DNA from: Proteocatella sp041738345
GTDB taxonomy: Bacteria; Bacillota; Clostridia; Peptostreptococcales; Filifactoraceae
Length of the DNA: 64,000 nt
Direction of reading: 5' to 3'
Assembly: GCA_041738345.1 (NCBI GenBank)
Contig: JBGSPX010000028.1
Coordinates: 1-64,000, forward strand
The notes beneath the pieces are model-generated. The model was not told where the DNA came from. It ran no database searches and saw only the letters and a list, made by a program, of their open reading frames with translations. Both the position numbers and the translations under genes were made by a program. Position 1 is the stretch's first letter. Each line of letters opens with the position of its first letter. Below are positions 44,992 through 52,918 of this stretch, piece by piece.

Positions 44992-45861
44992 ATGAAAAAA
45001 ACAGGTTCAATTTTAATAGTAATAATGCTTATTATGACTATATTTACAGGGTGTGCTTCACAGGATTCTACGGAATCGACTGAATCTACAGAATCATCAA
45101 AGCCAAATGAAATAACAAAGATTGAGGATTTACAAGACAAGACTGTAGGAACTATCGTATGGTTTGGAATGACTGATGATGCACTAGTGGATGTATTTTC
45201 AAAACACTATGGTTCGGAAATAAAAGCGGTTAAATCATTTGATACAGAATCAGCGCTTGTAATGGCACTAGATACTGGTAAAATTGATGCTGCATGGCTT
45301 AGAGATTTTCAAGCAAAAACATATGCAAAAGATACAGATAAGTATAGTGTATTTGCAAATGATAGTGACAAAGCACTTGCAGGCTCAGCTAGAATGGCAG
45401 CAGCAAAAGGTTCAGAAGCTGAAAATGATATTAGTAAAATAAATGAAGCTATAGCAAAGCTTGAAGCAGGTGGAACTTTGGCGCAGCTTCAAAAAGAGTA
45501 TATTGATGAATTTGATTTTAGTAAAAATTATGATTCAATAGAGATGCCTAAAATAGACGGAGCACCTACTTATAAAATAAGTATATCAGGCTCAATGGTA
45601 CCGCTTGATTATATAGCATCAGATGGAAAACCAACTGGCTATAGTATAGCGCTACTTTCTAAAATTTCAGAGCTTGCAAATATAAACTTTGAACTTGTAA
45701 CAGTTGGAATAGGAACAGATAGAATGGAATTAACATCGAATAAAATCGATTATATTTTCTGTTACACACTTACTGATGAGAATATGAAAAAGGATACAGA
45801 ATTAATTTTTTCAGAACCATATTTTTCGTATGAAGGGTCTGCGTTTTTAATTAAAAAGTAG
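44992..45861 (+). CDS. substrate-binding lipoprotein, apparently circularly permuted SBP_bac_3
   Basis: This 289-residue lipoprotein has a lipobox TGC with Cys21 and a Ser/Thr/Glu repeat linker (24-40). Residues 43-125 look like lobe 2 of an amino-acid binding protein (DLQDKTVGT, ALVMALDTGKIDAAWLRD). Residues 128-172 look like the C-terminal lobe-1 helices (INEAIAKLEAGGTLAQLQKEY). Residues 192-289 look like the normal N-terminal lobe-1 segment (DGKPTGYSIALLSKIS, SNKIDYIF, IFSEPYFSYEGSAFLIKK). The family order is the reverse, so the two halves are swapped. It lies 16 nt after the ATPase gene and is the third subunit of the importer. Confidence 0.85.
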   Translation: MKKTGSILIVIMLIMTIFTGCASQDSTESTESTESSKPNEITKIEDLQDKTVGTIVWFGMTDDALVDVFSKHYGSEIKAVKSFDTESALVMALDTGKIDAAWLRDFQAKTYAKDTDKYSVFANDSDKALAGSARMAAAKGSEAENDISKINEAIAKLEAGGTLAQLQKEYIDEFDFSKNYDSIEMPKIDGAPTYKISISGSMVPLDYIASDGKPTGYSIALLSKISELANINFELVTVGIGTDRMELTSNKIDYIFCYTLTDENMKKDTELIFSEPYFSYEGSAFLIKK

Positions 45862-45905
45862 CGTAATATTTGGAAAATACACAAAAAACTGAATTTCGTT
45901 AAATT

Positions 45906-45943
45906 AAAAGACAAACTCAATATAAATCAGGTTTGTCTTTAAT
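45906..45943 (+). terminator. terminator of the amino-acid ABC operon
   Basis: AAAGACAAAC/GTTTGTCTTT forms a perfect ten-pair stem with a 14-nt loop, followed by AATTTTC. Confidence 0.75.
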
Positions 45944-45960
45944 TTTCATTAAGATTTCTA

Positions 45961-45989
45961 TTGTATTTATTTAGATTTTCCGTTAAAAT
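45961..45989 (+). promoter_or_regulatory. uraA promoter
   Basis: TTGTAT (45961-45966) and TAAAAT (45984-45989) are 17 nt apart. Confidence 0.55.
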
Positions 45990-46018
45990 AGTTTAAGATT
46001 AATTTTTAGGAGGTTTGT

Positions 46019-47284
46019 ATGTCAACGAAAAAGAGAATAATTCAAGTTGAGGAGAAGGTGCCTTTAAGTATGCTATTGCCACTAAGCTTACAGCATACTT
46101 TTGCTATGTTTGGAGCATCTGTGTTAGTTCCTATAATATTTGGAATTAATCCAGGGATAGTATTATTTATGAATGGAGTAGGTACTTTATTATTTATTTT
46201 AATAACCAAGGGAAAAGCTCCTGCATACTTAGGTTCAAGTTTTGCATTTTTAGGACCAGCGGGTATTATTATTGCAGGGCAAGGCTTTCCATATGCGCTT
46301 GGAGCTTTTGCTGTGACTGGAGCTTTGGGTTGTGTTCTTGCTTATATAATATATAAATTTGGAACAAATTGGATTGAAGTGGTATTACCCGCAGCAGCTA
46401 TGGGGCCGGTAGTAGCACTTATAGGACTTGAACTTGCGGGACTTACGGTAGCAGGGGGTTCAACTGGTGCTAATCTTATGGTAGAAAATGCTACAACTCA
46501 AGATTTGATAGTATTTTTAATAACTTTAGGTGTTGCAGTATTTGGATCAGTAATGTTTAAAAAATTCTTTGCTATAATACCGATACTGATAGCAATAGTT
46601 TCAGGCTATGTAGCAGCGCTAGTATTTGGAATGGTTGATTTTACACCAGTAAAGGAAGCTGCACTTTTTACAATGCCAATATTTCAATTTCCAAAATTTA
46701 GCATGCAGGCAATAATAACTATGCTTCCAGTACTTTTAGTAATTACATCAGAGCATATAAGTCATCAGGTAGTTACAAGTAATATAATCGGAAGAAATTT
46801 ACTTAAAGATCCAGGACTTCATAGAAGTATATTTGCAGATAACTTTTCAACTATGCTTTCAGGACTTATAGGTGGGGTTCCAACTACTACTTACGGAGAA
46901 AACATAGGAGTTATGGCAGTAACGGGAGTATACAGTGTATCAGTAATTGCAGGAGCAGCAGTAATTTCGATATGTATGGCATTTATAGGACCACTTGCAG
47001 CAATTATCCAAACCATACCAGGAAATGTTATTGGAGGAGTTACGTTCCTTCTTTATGGTATGATAGGTGCTTCTGGAATAAGATTGCTTGTTGATTCAAA
47101 AGTAGATTACAGTCAGTCAAGAAACCTAATACTTACGTCAGTAGTATTTACAGCAGGACTAAGCGGACTTGCAGTAAACTTTATGGGGATTCAGCTTAAA
47201 GGAATGGTACTTGCAAGTGTGGTTGCAGTAGTAATAAGCTTACTTTTCCATATAATTGAAAAATTAGGACTTATGAATCAGTAA
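46019..47284 (+). CDS. uraA: uracil:H+ symporter (NCS2 family)
   Basis: This 421-residue protein has the twelve to fourteen spans of the NCS2 nucleobase transporters. Landmarks are SLQHTFAMFGASVLVPIIFG near residue 22 (with the conserved QH) and the substrate-site segment VITSEHISHQ near 240 with Glu. The GGVPTTTYGENIG loop near 285 is typical of uracil transporters rather than xanthine ones. AGGAGG precedes the ATG. It is monocistronic. It gives a salvage route beside the de novo pyr operon at 4-9 kb. Confidence 0.9.
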   Translation: MSTKKRIIQVEEKVPLSMLLPLSLQHTFAMFGASVLVPIIFGINPGIVLFMNGVGTLLFILITKGKAPAYLGSSFAFLGPAGIIIAGQGFPYALGAFAVTGALGCVLAYIIYKFGTNWIEVVLPAAAMGPVVALIGLELAGLTVAGGSTGANLMVENATTQDLIVFLITLGVAVFGSVMFKKFFAIIPILIAIVSGYVAALVFGMVDFTPVKEAALFTMPIFQFPKFSMQAIITMLPVLLVITSEHISHQVVTSNIIGRNLLKDPGLHRSIFADNFSTMLSGLIGGVPTTTYGENIGVMAVTGVYSVSVIAGAAVISICMAFIGPLAAIIQTIPGNVIGGVTFLLYGMIGASGIRLLVDSKVDYSQSRNLILTSVVFTAGLSGLAVNFMGIQLKGMVLASVVAVVISLLFHIIEKLGLMNQ

Positions 47285-47292
47285 GAATTTAT

Positions 47293-47338
47293 GCTCATCA
47301 AATATTTCGATAAAACTGAGATATTTGATGAGTTTTTT
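47293..47338 (+). terminator. uraA terminator
   Basis: CTCATCAAATAT pairs with ATATTTGATGAG and is followed by TTTTTT. Confidence 0.85.
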
Positions 47339-47359
47339 ACTATAATTTAAGGTGAGGAA

Positions 47360-47530
47360 ATGAAAAAAAATATTTTAGGATGGAAAATTGACAAAAAAAC
47401 AAAAAGATATACTCCTAAACAAGCATTGGGAGCATATCTTTTTTTATTATTTATTTATTCCATTCTGATTCAGGTACAAATCCTAAAATTACTGGAGATG
47501 ATGAACCATTTGGAAGCATATATCGCATAG
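47360..47530 (+). CDS. possible 56-residue membrane peptide
   Basis: A short frame starts at an ATG 4 nt after AAGGTGAGG. It encodes a basic N-terminus, a hydrophobic stretch AYLFLLFIYSILI (about residues 25-37) and a short tail. It overlaps the 3' end of the convergent minus-strand gene and contains the hairpin at 47400-47446. No convincing promoter is seen. It may be chance, so the call is weak. Confidence 0.25.
   Translation: MKKNILGWKIDKKTKRYTPKQALGAYLFLLFIYSILIQVQILKLLEMMNHLEAYIA
47400..47447 (-). terminator. terminator of the minus-strand surface-protein operon
   Basis: AAAAAGATAT and ATATCTTTTT, with CTCC/GGAG inside, form a hairpin 4 nt past the stop at 47451. T-runs follow on both strands. 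Confidence 0.78.
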
Positions 47531-49673
47531 TAGAAGTAGTTCCCTTAGGTATTTTTCCGACATAAGTCGCAGCACTTGGCCAGAATGAATTTACAGTTCT
47601 TGGATAACCGTCAATCCAACCTACAATACCTTTAAACGGACCACCTCTTGCGTTTAAAAATACAAGTGTATCTTCTTCAGGAGTCATATTTATCTTGTAC
47701 TCTATTCCATAATTTCCTCTATTTACAACCGTTTCCTTTGTAATACCGTCTACTCCAGTAATCCACTCAGAGTCTCCTCTACCAAGAATTATAGAAGTCG
47801 GTTCTTTTCCGGGTACTGAAACGTCTACACCACGCTGAGTTACAAAAAATGTTCCTCTAGGATGGTTATCTCTAGGCAGATATGAAAGCAGATTAAGGTG
47901 TTCTAATCCAGTATTAGGGCCTACGCTATACACGGTGATTTTGACATTTCCGGTAGTTTTATATTCACTAAGCATAGAAACAAGGTGATCAGGTTTCCAG
48001 TTTATACTGCCTCTAGAATCATAGACAATTGTTTTTTGTTTAGGTTCTATAGTATAGCCACCATAAGCGTTGTTTGGAGTAAAGTGTAGTTCTAAAACTT
48101 TAGTCCCTACAGCAAGTGGATCTGTAGAAGGGCCGACCATACCAGTTTTTTCAAGGCTAAAGTTTACTGGAACCGTTTCAAGGTTTTCAACGACCATTAT
48201 TACACCGGCGCCGCTATTTCTTGGAGAAGGAATCTTATTTACATGATAAGTTAGAATTCTTCCATCTTGATTTGTCATATCTTCGTATAAAATTCCATAA
48301 TCATATACATTTTCAGGGGAGTCACTCATTATGAGTTTACCCTCATTGTCTACAAAACTAATATCCATATTTTTAAAATGTTTAGAGTAGTCCTTGTTGT
48401 CAAAATTTTCAAGTGTAGAATTTACTTTATCATTCTCAGCAAGGAAATTCATTTGTGTTTGAACAACTCTATCAGATACTTGAACTGTTTTTTCAAAAGG
48501 AGTACTAACGTTTCCATACTCATCAGTTAAAGTAAGTGATATTATAAACTCTCCAGAGGAGAATATACGTTCTGGTTTAACTTTTAAAGCTTGACTTGGG
48601 CCTTGGCTTACATGTCTATAAGACCAATCTTCTTTTACTATTTTTTCCCATTCTTCATTAGTAAAATCGAAAGATAAATCGAAATATTCACCTCTACCTA
48701 AAGATGATTTTGAAAGTGTTACAGAGTTTACTACAGGAGGAAGGTTTGGGTCTAAAATAAGTGTTTTTTCAATCCATTCACTCCAGCCACCTTTGGCATC
48801 TTGAACTCTATATTTTACTACATATTCTCCAGATGGAGCTTTCTTTAAAAGTTCATTTATATCTTTACCTTTTTTATTAAAGTCAAGACTGGTCATCAAT
48901 TCTTTATCAACGATTGCATCACCATCAGGATCAGTACTTTTATCAGTAAACTCTATTTTTTCTCCAGATACATATCTATCCTTACTGAATTCAATAGCTG
49001 CAATAGGAAGGTTGTTAATTCCAATCACTTTTTTTATAGTAATTTCTTTTTTTGGAGCATCATAGCTTATAGTCATATCAAAATTATCTACAAAAAATCT
49101 CAGCGGAAGAAGTGTAGCCCCATTAGAAGTTATAGGCGCACTTTCAAGCATTATTTTTTGACCGTTGATAAGGGCTTCTTTTTTTCCAACTGTAAGCACC
49201 GCAGTTTTGGAATCCTTAGTTAGGGTAATACTTTTTGTAGAAGCATCATAAACTGGAGCTGTTTCAAGTATATTTTCAGCTATAAACTTAAGCGGAAGAA
49301 AAGTTCTTCCATCAATAGATTTTGCAGGAGTATCAAGTTTTACTTTTTTACCATCTACAAAAGCATTAGGGCTATCAAGTATAAGTTTTACAACTTTTTG
49401 ATTGAGTACACTTCCACCAGAAGGTGGAACTGATTCTCCCTCAGTTGGGGGTGTTGTTTCAGGGGTAGGTTGTACAGGCGGTGCTGTTTCAGGTGTAGGA
49501 TTTGGCTGCGTAGGCAGCGGGGTTTCAGGCTGAGGATTGGTAGTTTCTTCAGCTACTGCAGGCGGTATATTTTCATCTTTAGGAGTCTCAAATAATGATT
49601 CTTCAGCGTAAGATAGGCTTGAAGTTCCTAAAATGCAAAGTGTTAGAATAAAAGCAGTAAATTTTTGTTTCAT
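47451..49673 (-). CDS. exported protein with copper-amine-oxidase-like N-terminal domain
   Basis: This 740-residue protein has a signal peptide (ending SLSYAEE) and a Pro/Thr-rich linker (about 35-85). A copper-amine-oxidase N-terminal-type stalk domain follows (about 90-215), with the repeated pattern GRTFLPLKFIAEN and GATLLPLRFFVDN. Next are PKD-like beta domains (about 220-400) and a beta-rich C-terminal half I do not recognise. This stalk domain is common in clostridial surface proteins and is not an oxidase by itself. It lies 33 nt after the DUF4127 gene in a LacI-headed operon. Confidence 0.82.
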   Translation of the reverse strand: MKQKFTAFILTLCILGTSSLSYAEESLFETPKDENIPPAVAEETTNPQPETPLPTQPNPTPETAPPVQPTPETTPPTEGESVPPSGGSVLNQKVVKLILDSPNAFVDGKKVKLDTPAKSIDGRTFLPLKFIAENILETAPVYDASTKSITLTKDSKTAVLTVGKKEALINGQKIMLESAPITSNGATLLPLRFFVDNFDMTISYDAPKKEITIKKVIGINNLPIAAIEFSKDRYVSGEKIEFTDKSTDPDGDAIVDKELMTSLDFNKKGKDINELLKKAPSGEYVVKYRVQDAKGGWSEWIEKTLILDPNLPPVVNSVTLSKSSLGRGEYFDLSFDFTNEEWEKIVKEDWSYRHVSQGPSQALKVKPERIFSSGEFIISLTLTDEYGNVSTPFEKTVQVSDRVVQTQMNFLAENDKVNSTLENFDNKDYSKHFKNMDISFVDNEGKLIMSDSPENVYDYGILYEDMTNQDGRILTYHVNKIPSPRNSGAGVIMVVENLETVPVNFSLEKTGMVGPSTDPLAVGTKVLELHFTPNNAYGGYTIEPKQKTIVYDSRGSINWKPDHLVSMLSEYKTTGNVKITVYSVGPNTGLEHLNLLSYLPRDNHPRGTFFVTQRGVDVSVPGKEPTSIILGRGDSEWITGVDGITKETVVNRGNYGIEYKINMTPEEDTLVFLNARGGPFKGIVGWIDGYPRTVNSFWPSAATYVGKIPKGTTSTMRYMLPNGSSSPVILGFVPESEWNK

Positions 49674-49706
49674 TTTAAAATCCTTTCTTAATTTAAGTGC
49701 AAATAA

Positions 49707-51344
49707 TTATTTTGTAAATATAGGATTTACTTTGATTTCAAAAGTTCTATGCCATGGATATGAAAGATTGGCATTTACAAAACTATAATTAGTTTCTATT
49801 ACTTGATTTCCAAGCAGTAAAGTATTATTTCCCATAAATATTTTATTAAGTTCGATTATATACTTAAAGGCATATTCGTTCAAAAGGGCTTCGGCTTCAA
49901 GTTTTTTTGAAGCATAGATATCTCCATTAGAAGGATTACGCATATTTCGAGCTGAGAAAATACTTCTCATATTATTTACCATAAGTCCCTGATATATTAT
50001 GTCTTCAGCTAGTCTTACATATTTAAATTGATATAGAGAATCTATAGCAGATTGTTTGACAGGCTCTTCCATTTTAGCATAATTTTCCTCAAGGTATTTA
50101 GTAGCAACATATTGAGAAAGTGCAGTTCCAATAGTATTAGCGCCTGTGTTCCAACCAGAATAAGCATCCACTTTATAAAGCGTATCTTTATTAAACAGAA
50201 GATTTTTCAAAGCTACATCACCTCTATTAGTAAAAGCTACATCGGCTATGGCCACATAACCTACTTTTTCCTTTGGGATAAGACTTTCCACTTGAAAACT
50301 ATAGTTAGGGTCATTGTGTATTATTAAAATATCCTTAGAATTTGGGTTTACTGTAATTCCTAAAATAGAAAGTTTTTCGGCCACAATATTTTTTAAAGGA
50401 GCAGATTCGTAAGGCAGATATGCTGAAGTTGCATTAGGATTAGTGTAAACCAGATTTATTTCTCTAGGTTTTGGATGATCCATAGCACATATCATCATAG
50501 TAAGCTCATCAGCACCTTTTTGGATAGTTACATTCTTATAGGCTTTAGCAAGTAGTTTTCTATATATTATATTTGAGGGTGCAAATTCTTCGCCATCATC
50601 TTGACCTATAAAATAATTCTTCAAAACTCCACTATCAGCAAGTTCGCCAAGCTTAGTTGATAAATTTGAATGGTAGTTGTAAAGGTTCTGATATCTTTGA
50701 GCAACATCTAGTGGAACACCTTCTGGATATGAAGGTGGATTTACATTCATAGTATAATTAAAATCTAGTTTTTTACCCCAATCAGCAAGTATTCTTTGGT
50801 ATCCTTGAAAATTGGCATCAAACTGACTTGGTAAAAGTCTAGGAAGAATGGATACAACTACAATATCAACATTAGGATTATTTTTTATAAAGGCAGAAAG
50901 TCTATTTACATCGTAATCTATAGAATCAGAGTTTACATAGCTTCTAGAGGCTATTAAACCACCGTTAAAAAGCTGATTTGTATATATAATCATTTTGTTG
51001 CTTACTTTAGCAGTATCTTCCATCCATTTCCAAAGCGCTTCAGAATTGGAAGCAGAGGTATAATTATCGAGAATTTCAGCTGGAGGAAGAATTACATTTT
51101 GATTCATAATACCACCTATAAGTTGAGGGTACTGAGTATTGCAAGGTCTTGAATCAAGAGGAACGATAGAGATAACCTTTCGTTTATCTATTTTAGTATT
51201 AGCTTCATTTTTATTTCCAGGAGTTCCATAAGGGCCACCGTCCACCCCTCCAGGCGTGTAATATGAGTCCGCATAAACTAGTGATGAAAAATTTAAAAGT
51301 GAGATTAGTAAAACTATAAATAAAGCAATTATTTTTTTAGACAT
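49707..51344 (-). CDS. exported DUF4127 family protein
   Basis: This 545-residue protein has a signal peptide (about 1-25). The opening of the mature part, ISIVPLDSRPCNTQYPQLI, and DNYTSASNSEALWKWMED are characteristic of the DUF4127 family, whose function is unknown. Other conserved-looking parts are SILPRLLPS near residue 163 and IGQDDGEEFAPSN near 243. GAAAGGA precedes the ATG. It lies between a LacI-type regulator (22 nt upstream) and a surface protein (33 nt downstream). A role in glycan or wall metabolism is only suggested by context. Confidence 0.82.
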   Translation of the reverse strand: MSKKIIALFIVLLISLLNFSSLVYADSYYTPGGVDGGPYGTPGNKNEANTKIDKRKVISIVPLDSRPCNTQYPQLIGGIMNQNVILPPAEILDNYTSASNSEALWKWMEDTAKVSNKMIIYTNQLFNGGLIASRSYVNSDSIDYDVNRLSAFIKNNPNVDIVVVSILPRLLPSQFDANFQGYQRILADWGKKLDFNYTMNVNPPSYPEGVPLDVAQRYQNLYNYHSNLSTKLGELADSGVLKNYFIGQDDGEEFAPSNIIYRKLLAKAYKNVTIQKGADELTMMICAMDHPKPREINLVYTNPNATSAYLPYESAPLKNIVAEKLSILGITVNPNSKDILIIHNDPNYSFQVESLIPKEKVGYVAIADVAFTNRGDVALKNLLFNKDTLYKVDAYSGWNTGANTIGTALSQYVATKYLEENYAKMEEPVKQSAIDSLYQFKYVRLAEDIIYQGLMVNNMRSIFSARNMRNPSNGDIYASKKLEAEALLNEYAFKYIIELNKIFMGNNTLLLGNQVIETNYSFVNANLSYPWHRTFEIKVNPIFTK

Positions 51345-51365
51345 GAGTATTCCTTTCTTACTATT

Positions 51366-52466
51366 TTAGTCAATGATATCCTTGTGATTGTAGATGTCCT
51401 TTATAAACTTTATATTATCCTTAGTGACAATATTTGGAAATGTATAATTTAGTACATCAAAATCTTTAATTTTATTTGAAATTTGTTTATAGGTTGTTTT
51501 TAAGGCATCAAATACTACTTTTCTTTGATTTTGGTATATTGAAGCATCAATTACGCCCTCAGAAATTAGTGAGTTAATATCATTTGAAAGCTCATGACCT
51601 ATAATGTGTATATCATTGCCTTTTCCACGTTCTTTCACTATTTTTGCAACATGCTCAGTCATACTGTTCGTAACATAAATTCCGTTTAATACGGGATTAG
51701 TATCAAGAACATGGTTTGTAAGTTCAATCATTTCTTCAATATAAAGATTTTCATGAGCATCGCTTAGCATACGAGTATTAAAAATTCTAAGAAGCTCAAT
51801 TTCTTGATAATCTTTATGAATTGCAGATAAGAATCCAAGTATACGGTTTTCTATACATAATACATCACGATGAACTCCAACTACCGCAATTTTTCCTTTT
51901 CCTCTTAAAAACATCCCCATAAGATTAGCTGCAAGTATTCCAACAGAGACATCATCTAGGCCAGTATAGCAAGAACGCCTGCTATTTGGGGCATCACTTA
52001 CAAATGTATTTACTATAATTCCTTTTTTCACAAGTTCATTTATAGAAGGATCGAGTTTATATGAGTTGTAAGGAATCGTAACAACTCCATGGATATTAGT
52101 ATCTTTAAGCTCTTCAAGTATTTTTATTTGTTCATCAATCGCATAACATGAAGTTTTGTACACAACTAATTCTACACCAAAAAAGCAATATGCTTTTTCA
52201 AAATCTTTAATTCCTTTTTCTACCTGACTCCAGAAATGAGGTTCTGCATCAGGGTATATTACAGCTATCTTTATATTATTTTTTTGAGAAACAAGTGCTT
52301 GAGCCACTGTACTTGGAGTATAATTAAGTTCAGCAGCAATTTTTCTTATTTTTTCCTCAGTTTTTTTAGAAACTCCACCACGGTTGTGCATTACACGATC
52401 AACTGTTCCAATCGAAATGTTAGCAGCGATAGCCACATCTTTTATAGTAGCTTTTTTCTTTTGCAT
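51366..52466 (-). CDS. LacI family transcriptional regulator
   Basis: This 366-residue regulator has an N-terminal LacI helix-turn-helix (ATIKDVAIAANISIGTVDRV, then the hinge-helix stretch YTPSTVAQALVSQ). A periplasmic-binding-protein type sensor domain follows from about residue 65. The sensor sequence is closer to the sugar-binding PBP class (VVTIPYNSY, GIYVTNSMTEHVA). AAAGGTGA precedes the ATG. It heads an operon with DUF4127 and a stalk-domain surface protein, so it probably controls these genes in response to a sugar-like ligand. The ligand is unknown. Confidence 0.9.
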   Translation of the reverse strand: MQKKKATIKDVAIAANISIGTVDRVMHNRGGVSKKTEEKIRKIAAELNYTPSTVAQALVSQKNNIKIAVIYPDAEPHFWSQVEKGIKDFEKAYCFFGVELVVYKTSCYAIDEQIKILEELKDTNIHGVVTIPYNSYKLDPSINELVKKGIIVNTFVSDAPNSRRSCYTGLDDVSVGILAANLMGMFLRGKGKIAVVGVHRDVLCIENRILGFLSAIHKDYQEIELLRIFNTRMLSDAHENLYIEEMIELTNHVLDTNPVLNGIYVTNSMTEHVAKIVKERGKGNDIHIIGHELSNDINSLISEGVIDASIYQNQRKVVFDALKTTYKQISNKIKDFDVLNYTFPNIVTKDNIKFIKDIYNHKDIID

Positions 52467-52546
52467 TATATCACCTTTTTCTTTTTAGAATATCCCCACC
52501 GTCCATTATATCAAAGAATAAAAAACAATAGAATAGAAGTAATTGA

Positions 52547-52558
52547 ATTGTAAACAAT
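52547..52558. promoter_or_regulatory. small inverted repeat upstream of the lacI-type gene
   Basis: ATTGT-AA-ACAAT is a perfect five-base inverted repeat 80 nt before the regulator start. It could be an autoregulatory operator, but it is short and AT-rich. Confidence 0.3.
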
Positions 52559-52624
52559 CTGTCAATAAAAATGAATATTTAATTGCACATTGTTAAAAAA
52601 ATATAAATATATTTCAAAAAAGTA

Positions 52625-52652
52625 TTGAAAAATTCTGATTTCTATGTATAAT
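52625..52652 (+). promoter_or_regulatory. promoter in the lacI/mutase divergent gap
   Basis: TTGAAA (52625-52630) and TATAAT (52647-52652) are 16 nt apart. It would start transcription near 52659, far ahead of the mutase gene. Confidence 0.68.
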
Positions 52653-52658
52653 TATAAG

Positions 52659-52778
52659 TATAAATAAAATTTGCCTGATTTTTATTGTAGTGTACCTGTA
52701 CGGTTTCACTAATAAGATAGAAATAGCGCGGTGAATCATGAAAGAGCAATCTCTCTGATTTTCCGCGCTATTTTTTTT
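52659..52778 (+). ncRNA. candidate small RNA or attenuated leader
   Basis: A roughly 120-nt transcript is predicted from the promoter at 52625-52652 to a strong terminator. It holds a TAGTG/CACTA hairpin (about 52688-52712). The terminal hairpin AAATAGCGCGG/CCGCGCTATTT (52721-52731 with 52763-52773) encloses an AATCA/TGATT and AGAG/CTCT helix, followed by eight T. It contains no open frame with a ribosome binding site. I do not recognise the family. It may be a stand-alone RNA or a regulated leader of the mutase operon. Confidence 0.55.
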
Positions 52779-52841
52779 GCAAGCAAGACTTGAAAGACTT
52801 GCATTGTAAAAAAAATCTGAAGGATAACTTGCAATTTTTAG

Positions 52842-52847
52842 TATAAT
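52842..52847 (+). promoter_or_regulatory. possible -10 box close to the mutase gene
   Basis: A perfect TATAAT lies 72 nt before the mutase start, but the sequence 16-18 nt upstream has no good -35 box. Confidence 0.35.
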
Positions 52848-52918
52848 TTGATAGACTGTAGTTAAATAGACTTTTAAATCAAGGAAATAATATTGTCTAA
52901 TTAATTGGAGGAATTATC

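Noticed and set aside
52550..52566. WalR-like box TGTAAA-CAATC-TGTCAA near the lacI-type gene
   Set aside because: The second half site has C where the consensus needs A or T. It is also on the strand opposite to the regulator gene, so I do not count it.
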